DNA of 64,000 nucleotides from Tachypleus tridentatus (taxonomy: Eukaryota > Arthropoda > Merostomata > Xiphosura > Limulidae): positions 65,153,558 to 65,217,557 of the forward strand of contig NC_134825.1 of assembly GCF_004210375.1 (NCBI RefSeq), read 5' to 3'. This document shows positions 33,736 through 47,087 of this stretch, one piece after another. The position numbers were made by a program, and so were the translations under genes. Each line of letters begins with the position of its first letter. The first letter of the stretch is position 1. Below the pieces are notes generated by a model. That model saw nothing but the letters and a program-made list of their open reading frames with translations, did not search any database and was not told the origin of the DNA.

Positions 33736-33830
33736 GTTCCTCAGTAGTACAGCGGGTATGTCTCCAGACTCCCTCTCCTAGAAACCGGGTTTCAATATCC
33801 GTTGTGTAAGTTTGTATTTAATTCTAAACT
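33736..33830 (+). mobile_element. SINE-C copy with 3' core deletion
   Basis: cagtagtacagcgggtatgt head and gaaaccgggtttcaatatcc B box join almost directly to gtttgtatttaattctaaac. Confidence 0.75.
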
Positions 33831-34114
33831 AAACACTTTCTATCTAAGATTACTGCATCAGATATTTAGTGTCAGTAAATGGAATTTCTCAGAATTAACG
33901 TTGAATCGAACTTTGTTTTTATTTTCCAGCTTTTAGAACAAGAAAAATGACTTTCACAATAAATGCAACGAAGTTTATTTTAGACAAGTAAAGTACAAGC
34001 TTAGAAAGTAATGCAATAAATGAGGGGGAAGGGTCCCGTTTAACTATTTTGAGTCTTAGCACATGAACCGTTCGTGTGTTATAACAAAGTACTCTAGCTA
34101 AAATCAACATCACA

Positions 34115-34242
34115 CGCCCTCCAGTGGTTCAGCGGTATGTCTGCTGACTTACAACGCTAAAAACCGGGTTTCAATACCTTTGGTGGGCAGAGCACAGATA
34201 GCCCATTATGTAGCTTTGTGCTTAATTCAAAACAACAACTGC
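34115..34242 (+). mobile_element. SINE-C copy, near consensus
   Basis: ccagtggttcagcggtatgt head, gacttacaacgct loop (Val anticodon TAC), gcacagatagcccattatgt core and an aaaacaacaac tail. Confidence 0.88.
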
Positions 34243-34887
34243 ATTACACGTCAATTTAGTTTTATATCAACTGCACGTATGACATTTCCGACCTCTTGTT
34301 TTAGTTGAGCCTTCATTCGCAGCATTAGTTTCAATAATAAAAACTATTTTCGCAATAACCTTTAAAATAGTTTATGCACATTTATTAAACATGTTTTCAC
34401 TTTTGTAATATATTTTTTAGCAACTGTCAGATATTCTAAAGCATTTATGAAAGGGGGGTAAACATTCCTTCAACTCATACGCTATTGCTGATGCTTTTAT
34501 TTATATTGGTAATATTCTGCATCGTAGACGGATAACATTTCACTTCTCATGTCTGTCGCACGCTCTCCAGGTGAGTTAAGGTCAGTTTTCTTATAGTCCA
34601 GAGCAGCCAAGCGTGTGGAAGAAACGACTATAATTGTTTACATTCTTGAATATTCTAGTGCCAGCGAATTTAGATACCGAGTTTGACCACGATTTATATG
34701 AGTAAAGATACACACTTGCTGAAAGATTTACACGAACCTGTGGCTTTTTTAAACGCCATGTGATAACAAACATCACAGTAAAAAGAGTAAAAACTTTTTC
34801 CTTTGCATACACACACAGATTTTTTTACATAACAAATCTATTAAAGAGTAAGCCAGACAAACGCTTTTTTTTTTTAAGAAGACAAAA

Positions 34888-35095
34888 TATTGTTTGTTTG
34901 TTTTGTCGAATTTTGCACTAAGTTACTACTGGAGGACTATTTGCGCTAGTCTTCCGTATTGTTGAAGTAATAGGGTAAAATGAAGGCAGTTGATCAACAA
35001 CACCCACAGTCATACTATAACACACCCATTATTGAAGAGGTGAGTGTATTCGGCGACGATTTTCGATCCTGCGATCCTCAGATTGTGAATCGGAC
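34888..35095 (-). mobile_element. old SINE-A copy, inverted
   Basis: The tail complement tgtttgtttgttttg and ctatttgcgctagtc are clear. The body is strongly diverged, ending at a degraded B box near 35066. Confidence 0.7.
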
Positions 35096-37459
35096 ATCAA
35101 AAATATCAATCCATATCAATCCATATATTGTCGGTTATTCCTTGGTCCAAGAAAATGAAGCGTTAAATCAGTGAAGATAGTTTTCCGATAAACAGATCTT
35201 ATGATTAGGTTTCAAGATGATTTTGTCAATTTCTTAAAATTTCATTTTATAGTGTATTGCCGAGTTTTTATATCTAATTGTTAGTCTCCTGTTTGGTGCG
35301 GTAAAATTATTTAGTATTTGTTGAGAAACATCTTAAAGCTTCTAGTCTGTTTGAGCTAACGTTTCGATTTCCAAGCATGAGCAAATATTCGTGTACATCA
35401 AGTTCTGATTAGTACATGCTTCGCTGACATATCTTAAGTCGTGACCAAATAATTTTCATTTAAATAGCACGTAAATACACTGTACTGTGTGAAATAGTTT
35501 ATAACACAGTTAAAACCCACTATTACAGAAGTTATGTTGAAAAGGGAGTATGAAAATGACGAAACTTGTCGCTCTGTAATCGTGGATTGTAAACTTGTCG
35601 CTCTGTAATCGTGGATTGTAACTTTATTATAACTTTTTATTTACCTGATACATTTTAAAATAAGAGCAAATCGCCCCCACGGTGGAGGAGGACACAGAGG
35701 TTTGAACAAAATAATTTCTTAGCAGCGTTGCAGGAGGTAGGATGCGAACTAACCTTCTTTTGGAACACAAATAAACATGAAGCCACCACATATATTCGCA
35801 TACTAATAGCACAAACACACCTCTTACAGATGTACTGAAGATCGAATTTCTTAATATAATGAGAACAGCCAAGCGTTAAACCATTCTGTAAAATCACAGA
35901 AAACCAGTATCATTAGCACAACCATGGCGTATTAAAAGTTACTGAACAATTTCTTAATATAACATCAATGGTTAAGCCTCTAGCAGTCTTTAAAATTACG
36001 TTCCGGCAAGATAAATCTTTTGTATTTTAATTCACACTGAACAATTTAATACGCTTCAGAATACTGTAGTTACGTGTTCACACTCACATACCTCTAGCCA
36101 GTTGTACACAGTACGATACGGTTGTTAAACTGAAAATGCAAAATAATTATTGAGATAGGGACTTACATACGTATGATTGTACGTAGACGTAAGCTTGAAT
36201 TAAATAATAATTTTGTAAGAATGATTATTTAAGATTTACTTGCTCATCAATTAGTTCGCGTTATAACACATGCAGTTTTACATGTGTATGTTTGCTTATA
36301 TATATATTCATTTCTGAAAGAAATGTATTATATATAGAAACGAAACTTCCACTAAAACAATCCTGGTGACGTCCATATTTCACGATGTGTTTATGTAATA
36401 AACACTTGATAAACTGTGAGGCATGCTAAACATACAAACTAAAACCGTGCAGCAGTGTCGAATAACCAGTTTAAAGCAGCAGTGTCGAATAACCACTAAT
36501 CTTGTTAGTACAAGTGCTAACTTTGCTTTAGTGGCAATTTTTTCCACTTGCATGTACAGCATTCAAAATAACTGACACTAAAAGTAAGTGTTACATCACC
36601 TGAGATATAGGGTTAACCCACAAGCAGTTCCTAATAAGGCATTTTTTAAATAATTCACAACAGACAACATAATATTTAGTTATGCTTCCATTTATAGTAT
36701 GTTTTATCATTTAAAGAGATTTTTAAAACTGTCCAACTTGGTTCATTAGATTTTAACATCCTTTAAATTTGTGGATAAGAAATGGAATCAAATTGTACGT
36801 GTTGTTCTACTAAAAACAAAACACAACAAAACGATAGTTCTCATAGGTGGAAATACTTGCTTTTAGTCGATCGTAGAGAAGATAGATAAAACCTGATGGA
36901 ACTTTTTGACATGCACTATTAAAAGCCAGTATTTTCCGTCGTAAACTTGTCTTCGCATAACTTTAACCTTATTCATAACAAACAGCTGTTATAAAGAGGA
37001 CAGTGCCTCAACTTACGACCGGTGTCATTTAGGTTCAAAGATACGAGCAAGTTTTTAGTTTATTTGTTCTTATACATCATTAACTCGTGCTTTTGTGGTT
37101 GTCTCAGATGCTGAGAACTTTGAAAACAGTCGGTTTCCAGGTATATTATTAGACAGACAATGTTAGCAGGGTATAAAAACCAAATCCTACGTTGAACTGA
37201 TACTTTACGTTGGGAAGACGGGTTTACAATTAGGTATAATTTTCAATCTTGCAAATAAATTGCGGGTACTCATGAAATAATGTGTTGAATACTAATAAGT
37301 ATTTAAAACACATGACGTAATAAATGTTTTAAATTCCAGCATCTTCATTATTGAAATTTTGTCGGTCACACAAATCAGAGATTCCATTTTTTTTTCTGCA
37401 CAAAATAAAGAGTTACTGCGCTGAGATTGTGCTATTTTTCTTGCAATTCTTTATAAGAT
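35096..37459. other. intergenic; only small duplications
   Basis: No gene was recognised. It contains a 29-bp tandem duplication (acttgtcgctctgtaatcgt, 35564 and 35593), a repeat of gcagcagtgtcgaataacca (36449 and 36475) and a short (TA)n at 36299-36308. Confidence 0.6.
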
Positions 37460-37712
37460 GGCCCAGGATGGCCAAGTGGTTTAAGGCACTCGACTCACAA
37501 TCGAAGGTCGCGTGTTCGAATCCCCGTTACACCAAACATACTAGCCCTTTTATTCATGGGTGCTTTATAATGTGACGGCCAATTCCACAGTTCATTGGTA
37601 AAAAAGAGTAGCCCAAGAATTGGAGATGGACCGTGATGACTAGTTGCCTTCCCTCCAGTCTTACACGTTTAACACAGATAACCCTCTACGCGAAATTCAA
37701 AACAAACCAGAC
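37460..37712 (+). mobile_element. SINE-A copy
   Basis: gcccaggatggccaagtggt head, gtgttcgaatccccgttaca B box and body to aaattcaaaacaaacc, with small deletions near the 3' end. Confidence 0.87.
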
Positions 37713-37862
37713 CAATTTTTCTTCATTAAAAGCAACAGAAATAAGAGGGACTTTGTCATTGAAATTTCTCGTTGTTTGTTAGAAGTAAATGGTTTATTAA
37801 AATCAGTTTTATAGTATTATGTAATGAAAGCATATTTCTAGTTCGCTTTAAATACAAACATG

Positions 37863-38067
37863 TAGACCCGACATGGCGAGGTGGTTACGGTGTTATGTGG
37901 GGGCGTTATTATATTAAGGTCAGTACCACTATTCGTTGGTAAAAAAGTAACCCAAGAGTTTGTGGCGGGTGGTGATGACTAGCTGCCTTCCCTCTAGTCT
38001 TACACTGCTAAATCAGGGACAGCTAGCACAGATAGCCCTCAAGTATCTTTGCGCGAAATTCAAAATA
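37863..38067 (+). mobile_element. SINE-A copy lacking the B box
   Basis: The head cccgacatggcgaggtggtt jumps to gtgggggcgttat, deleting the anticodon arm and B box. The remainder is intact to cgcgaaattcaaaat. Confidence 0.85.
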
Positions 38068-39034
38068 AGTCAAGCTTTATAAGGTCGAAAAATATAACTT
38101 ATTTATTTTGTTATTTTTTAACTCCTTATCCATTGGCCATGAAGAGAAACAACTGCTTTTGACCTTTGGGGCCTGAAAAATACTTAACCAAAATGTCTAT
38201 CAAGAATCGATGAGTCTTATTAGTTTTAGTTTTATAAAAAACAGTCAAATATTTTGTACTTTACTGTATTTACTTTTCTACACGGTAACATAAAAACTTC
38301 CCACTATGTTTATTAAGCATATTGTATTATAATAAATAAATTAAATGTATTTTTCATTATGTTAACTGTTTCAAGTCCTTGAAGTGTTTGTGTGACTTCT
38401 TAAAAACAGTAAATCGTAAATTTGGCAGAATAGTTGTTTATTAAACTTCGCGTTTTTAACAGTGGTTTAAATGTATTGAAAAATAGAAATAATAAAACAT
38501 GTAAATGTACTAATCCTATTTTCAGTGAAGAAACATTATGAAGGTTATGAAGAGGGCGCTGTTAAAGGACAAGGATATTCCATCCATCACAGTTTATGTC
38601 ACGAGACTAACCTCTCCGAGTCATTGTTGTGCCCACATCCTTTAAAAGTTCAACCAAATACAAGGAAGCTGTAAAAAAGTCGTTTGTTGTTTGTATCAGT
38701 TAAAAACATTATAGCCAGATACAAGAGCCGAATAGCATTTGTAGAGAAAAAACAAATAGAAAAAGAGAACGAGCAAGGAAGCGTTTTTCGAATTAAAATT
38801 TTAAAAAATTTCAATGTTTATGTGGAGATACAATTTGTTCACGTGATCCAATAACGATCTATGTATATATATATTTACAACTATAAGAAAACAAATGTAA
38901 ATAATCGGTATAATGGCTGGTATCAAACCCCAAAAACCCCAGTTTTGACATCACACACATATTGAGTTCTAAGAAGGTACTAATTATATTATCATTTAGA
39001 AAAACGAATGGTTGGCAGGAATAAATTATATTTG
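38068..39034. other. intergenic, nothing recognised
   Basis: AT-rich, no gene or repeat identified. Confidence 0.6.
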
Positions 39035-39042
39035 ACTTCTAG

Positions 39043-39327
39043 ATTTGGGTTTGTTTGTTTGTTTTGAATTTCGCGCAAAGCTACACGAGAGCTATCTGCG
39101 CTAGCCGTCCCTAATTTAGCAGTGTAAGACTAGAGGGAAGGTAACTAGTCATCACCACCCACTGCCAACTCTTGAGCTACTCTTTTACCAACGAATAATA
39201 GGATTGACCGTCAAATTATAGCGTCCCCACGACCTAAAGGGCGAGCATGTTTGGTGTGACGGTGATTCCAACCCGCGACACTCGGATTACGATTCGAATG
39301 CCTTATCCGCCTGGTCATGCCGGTCTC
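39043..39327 (-). mobile_element. SINE-A copy, inverted, full length
   Basis: gtttgtttgtttgttttgaa tail complement to tggtcatgccggtct head complement. acttctag occurs at 39035-39042 and 39331-39338, a probable short target duplication. Confidence 0.9.
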
Positions 39328-39905
39328 TTAACTTCTAGGAGATTGATGGATTGATAATGTACAAATCTTATTGCTTTTTACATAAACGTCTGCTCGGACT
39401 TTTTGGCAGTTGACAAAAGACACTAAACTTGTGGATCCCTAAAAAGGTTTTTCTATAAAGTTTTATCTCTTTCCAAAGAACACTTAATACTGAAGCTCTT
39501 ACACTTTACAAAACGGTATTTCTCCCTACACTATTGGCACTTTATAAAAGACGCTTCTTCTTAAATCTATGGCATTTTACAAAGAAAATGTTTTGGTCCC
39601 ATAAAAAAAGTTTTTTTTGCTTGTTTTTTACCTTTTTCACAAAAAATACGCCTGCAAGTTTTTAGACAATCTTCCCTAATATTCTGACACTTCTCCCACT
39701 CTTTAGCAGTTAATTTCTATCTTTCACTCTTCTGCGTTGTCGGAACTTCTTAGGCACCATAATTCATGTTTTTACATTACCATTGACTAAATCTTCGAAT
39801 TGGTACCCTGTTCTTTGCACTGAAAACGACTTTGATAGTTTGCATTATGTATGTCAAATGAAGATGCTTTGTTTTCATTTGTACATTTGTGTATATACAC
39901 ACATA

Positions 39906-40884
39906 CAGCGTACCCGGAAGTTTATAACCATAGATGATATGCAGCTTTTTAAATTTAAGATACGTGACTGGTTTTGGCGCTGTCAAAGCATGAGAAGGTC
40001 AGGTTAAAAGTTAATACTGTTGTGTGGCAGACGAGGTTGGTCTCAGCGGAAGATTGCTGCCAAATAATGTAATGCATCCATTTAGACAGAGCGAAAAACA
40101 TCACTTACAGTACTGATGGAAACACTATTAGTAACATCCATTTAGACAGAGCGAAAAACATCACTTACAGTACTGATGGAAACACTATTAGTAACATCCA
40201 TTTAGACAGAGCGAAAAACATCACTTACAGTACTGATGGAAAAACTATTAGTAACATCCATTTAGACAGAGCGAAAAACATCACTTACAGTACTGATGGA
40301 AAAACTACTAGTAACATCCATTTAGACAGAGCGAAAAACATCACTTACAGTACTGATGGAAAAACTACTAGTAACATCCATTTAGACAGAGCGAAAACCA
40401 TCACTTACAGTACTGATGGAAAAACTATTAGTAACATCCATTTAGACAGAGCGAAAAACATCACTTACAGTACTGATGGAAAAACTATTAGTAACATCCA
40501 TTTAGACAGAGCGAAAAACATCACTTACAGTACTGATGGAAAAACTACTAGTAACATCCATTTAGACAGAGCGAAAAACATCACTTACAGTACTGATGGA
40601 AAACTACTAGTAACATCCATTTAGACAGAGCGAAAAACATCACTTACAGTACTGATGGAAAAACTACTAGTAACATCCATTTAGACAGAGCTAAAAACAT
40701 CACTTACAGTACTGATGGAAAAACTACTAGTAACATGAACCATTGACACGAATATGGTTTGCAGTGTTCAAAAAGAAGTGGAATATTTACTCAAAACTTG
40801 TTTCGAATTACCAGGACAAAATATGTTACATATTTTGTAAAACTCGTTGAAGTGCCTATGGTTCCAGACTTTTCGGACACCCTG
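39906..40884. mobile_element. 979-bp TA-flanked TIR element containing a minisatellite
   Basis: The left end cagcgtacccggaagtttat and the complement of the right end (cagggtgtccgaaaagtctg) are imperfect inverted repeats of about 30 bases, both followed by aaccatag. TA flanks both ends (39904-39905, 40885-40886), as for Tc1/mariner/IS630 elements. Two-thirds of the interior is the 60-bp array. No transposase was seen, so it is non-autonomous. Confidence 0.8.
40075..40736. repeat. 60-bp minisatellite, 11 units, nearly identical
   Basis: Unit tttagacagagcgaaaaaca...ctattagtaacatcca repeats exactly every 60 bases from 40081. One unit (40561) has lost a base, and single-base variants are shared between neighbouring units (ctatta versus ctacta). 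All three frames of the - strand and the + strand contain stops, so it is not coding. Confidence 0.97.
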
Positions 40885-41283
40885 TATGTGGTATAAAATC
40901 TTAACAAAATATATTATAATAATTTTTAAAGCTTTAATTCTAATTGGGGTAAAAAACTTCTCAATTGCTCCAATTCAAATATATACATATATGTCAGTGT
41001 CTTTGCTGACATAATTTTAATAATATTGTGTTATTAGTTTTATTGTAAAGAAAAGGATTATGCGGATATTACAATAATGATTCAGGTTTTGAGTCTTTCG
41101 CCGAAGGATTGTATTGAAAAAAAAAAAAAAAGGTAGGGAAATGCTCACTTCACTATGATTTATTGATTTATGCATGGTGGTCAGAAGGACTTCAGATGAA
41201 TAGTGAATCTTATGTAAAAGTCTGAACCTACGTGTGGTAGAGGAAGATGTGAACACTGACTACGACTGGTAATTGTCTTGAGA

Positions 41284-41567
41284 GGCCCGGCATGGCCAAG
41301 CGTGTTAAGGCGTTTGACTCGTAATCCGAGGGTCGCGGGTTCGAATCCCGGTCGCCCAAACATGTCAGCCCTTTCAGCCCTGGGGCGTTACAATGTGACG
41401 GTCAATTCTACTATTCCTTGGTAAAAAGAGTAGCCCAAGAGGTGGCGGTGGGTGGTGATGACTAGCTGCCTTCCCTCTAGTCTTACACTGCTAAATTAGG
41501 GACGTTTACCGCAGATAGCCCTCGAGTAGCTTTGCGCGAAATTTAAAAACAAAAAACAAACAAACAA
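41284..41567 (+). mobile_element. SINE-A copy, near consensus
   Basis: ggcccggcatggccaagcgt head, ctcgtaa loop, gcgggttcgaatcccggtcg B box, body, and an aaacaaaaaacaaacaaac tail. Confidence 0.92.
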
Positions 41568-42507
41568 TTGTTTGGGGGTATTGTACCTATGAAATAAGAA
41601 AAGAGAGTTACAAACAACTAGAAGACCATGGGAACAGACGTCTGCTTGTGAAGGGAAAATTTGACGATTGTTGGTAAGAATGTATATGTGAACGCTGTCT
41701 TACAGGGCTTTAGAAATCTGGAAATCAGAAATAATCTTCTCCAACAACTTCTTATGAGACATGTAGTTGGGACGCTAGTAGTCCTTGTACAGCTTCAATT
41801 GCTTCCCTCTTTCTTATTATCCTTCTTCTTCCCGCCTTCCTCGTGAAATGTGACAGTCTGAAGTTCGCTGAATCTGCGGGAAGTTTCGAGTCCGCCGGAG
41901 GCTCTGGCTACTACAAAAACATGTGGACAATAGTTGACTGGTCGATAGGGTCCTAGGGGTAGGGAGAATAATAAAACTTCCCCGTCGTACAAACAACCTA
42001 CCAGAATAAAACTATCAGAGATCGAGGCTTAGTTCACACGAACCGGTGTTCTCTTAAATTTCGCGAACAAGTAAAAATAAGTCTCATGAAGGGTTTATTT
42101 ATCACGTTCTGTAGTTCGTCTAACTTCTAATACAGGTGTAATAACGCAACATTGTTGAAGCTATTGTACTTAATGTTTTGTTGTACATAAAAAAGCGTGA
42201 CGCAGTACATTGATTATAAATATTATGTTATAAAGATGTTACCTAAGATACATTGCTAACCGCAAAAACAGAACATTTCTTACATAAATTCATTTGATAT
42301 CGTACTAATGCTATGAATACCACTGTTGTTCGTAGAAAGTATTTGTAGGTATTGTAAATTAACTTCTAGATATCATTTTAAAAAAGATATCACTGCTTTT
42401 ACATAAAAATATCTCACATTTAGTACCTACGTTAGAAAATAAAAGATTGTCATAATGGTTATACAGAATATATTTTTTGCATGATTTAAATATCTATTCT
42501 TGGTAAG
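41568..42507. other. intergenic with a GC-richer patch
   Basis: Mostly featureless. 41825-41960 is GC-richer than its surroundings and is open on the - strand (41795-41992), but no family was recognised. Confidence 0.5.
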
Positions 42508-42765
42508 GTTTTAAGAACACTTGAATCACGAGGGTCGCGGGTTCGAATCTCCGTCACACCAAACATACTCGTCCTTCCAGCCGTTGGTGCATTATAATGT
42601 GACGGTCAATCCTGCTATTCGTTGGTAAAAGAGTAGCCCAAGAGTTGGCGGTGGGTGGTGATGACTAGCTGCCTTCCCTCTAGTCTACACTGTTAAATTA
42701 TCGATGGCTAGCGCGTATAGCCTTCGTGTAGCTTTGCGCGAAATACAGAAACAAACAAATAAACT
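42508..42765 (+). mobile_element. SINE-A copy with degraded head
   Basis: Clear from gagggtcgcgggttcgaatc (B box) to cgcgaaatacagaaacaaac. The A-box half is unrecognisable. Confidence 0.88.
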
Positions 42766-43548
42766 TCACTTGACGGGAATGCTAGCTAGCTCTATTCTTT
42801 GTTCGGCCTAACGCGGTTTATAAGCTCACTTTTTACCGACGAATATATCTAATGCCTTCCTAGAAATACTAACGTCCGATGTTAATTCACTGATGTTTGT
42901 GATGTTCGAAATCTTTAAACGCTCCTGGTTAAATATCTGTACTTTTTCCGTTTGATAAGCATTTGTTTGAATTATAGTTTTAGCTTTAGAGGCTTATAGT
43001 GTACTAACTGTAGCGACTAAACAATATTCTGTATTGTCTTCGCGTGTTACGATACCTCGCTTTTATATTCATCAGTCGAAGTTCTCGAAAATTCAGCTGG
43101 CTCAACCATAGCTTATGTTTTCGTAAAACATGCATTGTTGATTCACTCGACAATCTTTTACAGATTTAGAGAATAGGCGGGACTTGCGCAATTCATATTT
43201 AACAATATACGTTACATGCATTAAAACGAAACATAGATATTAAAGTTATGTTAAATCCGTTACACAGTGTCAAACATGAGTACGTGACACTTCGTTTTTC
43301 AAACTGGAAAGTGTATTTGTTGGATACTAGTGATGTCATAGTCAGCAACAGATTTTCGCAGAAAATATCCATGGTGTAACGCTTTAAGCTGAACTTGAAA
43401 ACTGCAATCATATAATTTTAAAATCACACTGGTAATGTGTTGTAAATATTGAATAATTTAAAACACCGACGAAATATTCAAACTGATCATTTTTAACTTA
43501 TCTAAAATGCTACTTCAAGGAGGATAAAAAAAATACAAGGCAATGTAA
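42766..43548. other. intergenic, nothing recognised
   Basis: No gene or repeat identified. Confidence 0.6.
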
Positions 43549-43672
43549 TCACCTGTTGGCTCAGGAGCATATCTGAAGACATATAACGCTAAAAACAGGG
43601 TTTCAATACTCGAGGTGGGCAGAGCATAAATAGCCAGTTGTGTAGCTTTGCGGTTAATAAAAAAACAAACAA
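43549..43672 (+). mobile_element. SINE-C copy
   Basis: acatataacgctaaaaacag loop, gggtttcaatactcgaggtg B box, agttgtgtagctttgcggtt core and an aaaaaacaaacaa tail. Confidence 0.82.
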
Positions 43673-44231
43673 GTAACTATTTATGCATGCGATAGATTTC
43701 CAGTTCAACTGTCTAAACATAAATATAAGAATCGTTGCTTGAGAAAAGTTCCTACTCCTGGGAGTTATAATCGCTTGTAAAGCGCAAAGCCCCCCTTCCT
43801 GTTATGCCTGTTTTTTTGTTTTTTTTAAGTTATAAATCACTCAGTGAGTGACCTTGGCGAGGAAAAGATTGTTGGGAGAGCATTGTGCTATATCTTTTGA
43901 ACTCAGAACAGCCATCACCAGTTGCCTTGGGAATGTTGTTCTGGGACAAGCTCGAAATAACGTAGGGAATGGCGATTTATCTTTTGTTGTTCACCAGAGG
44001 GCAAACATTTCTAGACGAGTTCATCCCTGAATTTGGCTGAAAAGAGTTGTAGATTACTTGAGGTTCGTATAATATAGCTTATTCCAAAAGTTTCGCTGCA
44101 TGTTATTTGTATATCTGAGAATATAACATTTAATAAGCCCCTTAATAATAATAATATAAGCATACAACACACATATAATGTCCTTCTTAACTTTTCATCT
44201 AGTCTTAGGCCTAATTTCATTCATTCTCTCT

Positions 44232-44300
44232 CCACCCCTAAGGCGGTACAGCAGTGAGCTTGAAGACTTACAATGGTATACTTCAGAAGCCTGATCTTTT
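44232..44300 (+). mobile_element. SINE-C head fragment
   Basis: ggcggtacagcagtgagctt and gacttacaatggt are recognisable; sequence after the loop is unrelated. Confidence 0.55.
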
Positions 44301-44812
44301 TTCTTTCTTTTATTTTCTGGTTTACAGACACACTTACTTTTATTCTATAATAGGTTAGTGTCTCCATTCCGTACTATTTTTTCTCTTCACACGTATCACC
44401 TAGCTTGTCACATGATTAACGTTTATTTGTTCATCCCATTTATTATATTGTATCAACTTATTTTTTATTATTTAAAATTTTAAATATTTACTTGATGCCA
44501 TGTTTGCTCTCTTTAAAGAATAAACATGAAAAGCAATTCCTATCTGAAACTCGTCCCGGAAAATAATGGTAAATACATCAGGTCTAACAAAAAACAATAT
44601 TTGTTTGTTTAGCATTATCGTAACTTTAGAAATTAGGCTATGTGTGCTATACCTACTGTGCGCATTAAACCCATAATTATATTGCTATAGTTATTGTAAT
44701 TACTCGGGTAACGAGGCTATTTACAACTGCATTTTTTAAATCTAACCATAAGAATGCAATTTAGTATTCCGATTAGAAGAATCAATAACAATGTTGATAT
44801 TATGAATAATGT
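44301..44812. other. intergenic, nothing clear
   Basis: A very degraded inverted SINE-C is possible at 44595-44690 (ggctatgtgtgctatacc). Otherwise nothing. Confidence 0.4.
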
Positions 44813-44822
44813 CACACAATAG

Positions 44823-45098
44823 GTTTGGTTTGTTTTGAAACAAACGCAAACCTACTCGAGGGCTATCTGCGCTAGCCGTCCCTAATGTAGCAGTGTAAGA
44901 CTACAGAGAAGGCAGCTAGTCATCACCACCCACCGCCAACTCTTGGACTACTTTTGTTACCAACGAATAGTGGGATTGACCGTCACATTATATCGCCCCC
45001 ACGGCTGAAAGGGCGAACATGTTTGGTGTGACGGAAATTCGAACTTGCGACCCTTGGATTACGAGTCGAGCGCCTTAACTACCTGGCCACGTCGGGCC
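44823..45098 (-). mobile_element. SINE-A copy, inverted, with exact 10-bp target-site duplication
   Basis: Full-length SINE-A on the - strand. cacacaatag flanks it at 44813-44822 and 45099-45108, and the match continues (gttt versus attt) beyond. Confidence 0.93.
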
Positions 45099-45108
45099 CA
45101 CACAATAG

Positions 45109-46283
45109 ATTTATAAGCGAAATGTATCTTAAAATGTGAAAAACTAGTAACCGACATTACAGCTAAAGAAAATGAGTTAATGGACATATTATAAAAGAAA
45201 AGTGTTGTGTTAAAAAATACCAGCCTTTTATTTAAGTCAGCACTCGTAACAATAGTGTTTAATACCCACTACGCAAGGAAGTTTGGTACTTAGATTCTAT
45301 TGAAAATTTGTCCACATCAGATACGATGACTCTTTAACTTTCACTAAAAAATTTGCTGGTGCTGGGAGAAGTCACAAGAGTTTAACCTTTCACGCTTTCA
45401 ACCTTAGTACTAACTCCACTATCCTTGTCAGTACGTTAGATTCTCATATCTAAAGGCCTGACACTTACAGCTTTTTGGAAAGGAGGTAGTATTTTACCGT
45501 GTATAGTTTTGCGACTCAACAACGGGTCGCCTGATCTTCAATACAAGAACTGTTGTTTTAAGCCAAGTCTGAAGTTAATTTTCTTAAAACGCATCTAGGA
45601 TGTAGAGGTTATTAAACAATATTGACTCATTTAACAAAAATAAAAAACGTTAGAACACTTTTAATGTTAATAATCTAGTAAAACAGCTTTTGAAACGGAT
45701 ATAATGAGAAATCTTAGAATGTTTCAACAATTTAGCCAATACCTCTCAGTAAATTGCTAAAAAAGCTAGAGAAGCCTTTTTTCCCCCTTAAATTGCCACG
45801 AAATGGATTATAATGTTACTAAAACGATCTAAGCCACATACTGCTACATCGTCACTAAAACTTCGAAACATTTGTGTGTAAAATCATGTTCAGTTAAAGA
45901 GAGAGGGGACGTAGTGAATGCGTAGTTTTGGTTTTTACCAAATTATCCCATACAGAAGGTGTACTATTAGGGCAAAAATAAAAGATACAGTATCAAGCAG
46001 ACGCTAGACCAAAGCTACAAACCCAACATTTATATTCACCTTTTCGTATTAACGAACATATTCTGAATATGACTTTATTGAGAGTTTTTATTTTGTTGTT
46101 TTTTTCTTGATTCGTCTTGCAGCTCTCCATACCCACGGTAAACTGTAAACGATGGGTATCATGTTTACCCGCCTTACTCAAGCTACCGTTTTAGGACAAA
46201 AAAAAAACACGAAAAATTAAACTTAACTTCAGGCTAAAAGGCAGTAGCCATCCGTTAGTTAAGATACATTATCTCCCTTCCCC
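45109..46283. other. intergenic, nothing recognised
   Basis: No gene-like frame or repeat identified. Confidence 0.6.
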
Positions 46284-46562
46284 TGGGCTCGGCATGGCCA
46301 GGTGGATTAAGGCGTTCGACTCGTAATCTGAAGGGCGCGGGTTCGAATCCGGTCGCACCAAACATGCTTGTCCTCTCAGCCGTGAGGGCGTTATAATGAT
46401 ACGGTCAATCCCACTATTAGATGGTAAAAGAGTAGCCCAAGAGTTGGCGGTGGGTAGTGATGACTAGCTGCCTTCCCTCTAGTTTTACACTGCTAAATTA
46501 GGGACGGCTAGCGCAGATAGCCCTCTAGTAGCTTTGCGCGAAATTCAAAAAACAAAACAAAT
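46284..46562 (+). mobile_element. SINE-A copy, full length
   Basis: gggctcggcatggccaggtg head, ctcgtaa loop, gcgggttcgaatccggtcgc B box and an aaaaaacaaaacaaa tail. Confidence 0.92.
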
Positions 46563-46805
46563 CCCGCTTCCTGGCTAAGTTTGAGAGAAACAGACCGACC
46601 TAAAAGTAAGTTATTTATATTCTAGTTTCCCGTTTAAATTGCGTTTAAATACGTTTTCTCGGTCAGTTAATTTTAATAAAATATTCAACATTTGATATAT
46701 AATATTGAAATGTAATAACAAACTTAGATATTCTAAATCACACCCATATATGTAATAGATACAGACAACAGGACTAACAACACATTTTTATCTCACAGTT
46801 TCATT

Positions 46806-47087
46806 TTGTTTGTTTTTGTTTATTTTGAGGTTCGCACAAAGTTGCACGAAAGCTATCTGCGTTAGCTATCCCTAATTTAAAAACGAAAGACTAGAGGGAA
46901 GGTAGCTAATCATCACCACCCATCACCAACTCTTCGGCTACTCTTTTTACCAACAAATGGTAGGATTGACCATCATTTATAATGTTCCCACAGCTGAAAA
47001 GGCGAATATTTAGTGAGATGAAAATTTGAACCAATAACCCTCAGATTACGAGTCAAGCGCTCTAACCATCTGGCCATGTCAGGCCCT
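46806..47087 (-). mobile_element. SINE-A copy, inverted
   Basis: Tail complement tttgtttgtttttgttt to head complement ctggccatgtcaggccct. The flanks acagtttcatt (46795-46805) and acagttctatt (47088-47098) look like a diverged duplication (9 of 11). Confidence 0.87.

Noticed and set aside
40075..40736. CRISPR-like array
   Set aside because: The 60-bp units are contiguous and nearly identical, with no unique spacers, in a eukaryotic genome. It is a minisatellite.
41795..41992. 65-codon - strand frame in a GC-richer patch
   Set aside because: No family, start context or splice partner could be recognised; retained only as a compositional note.
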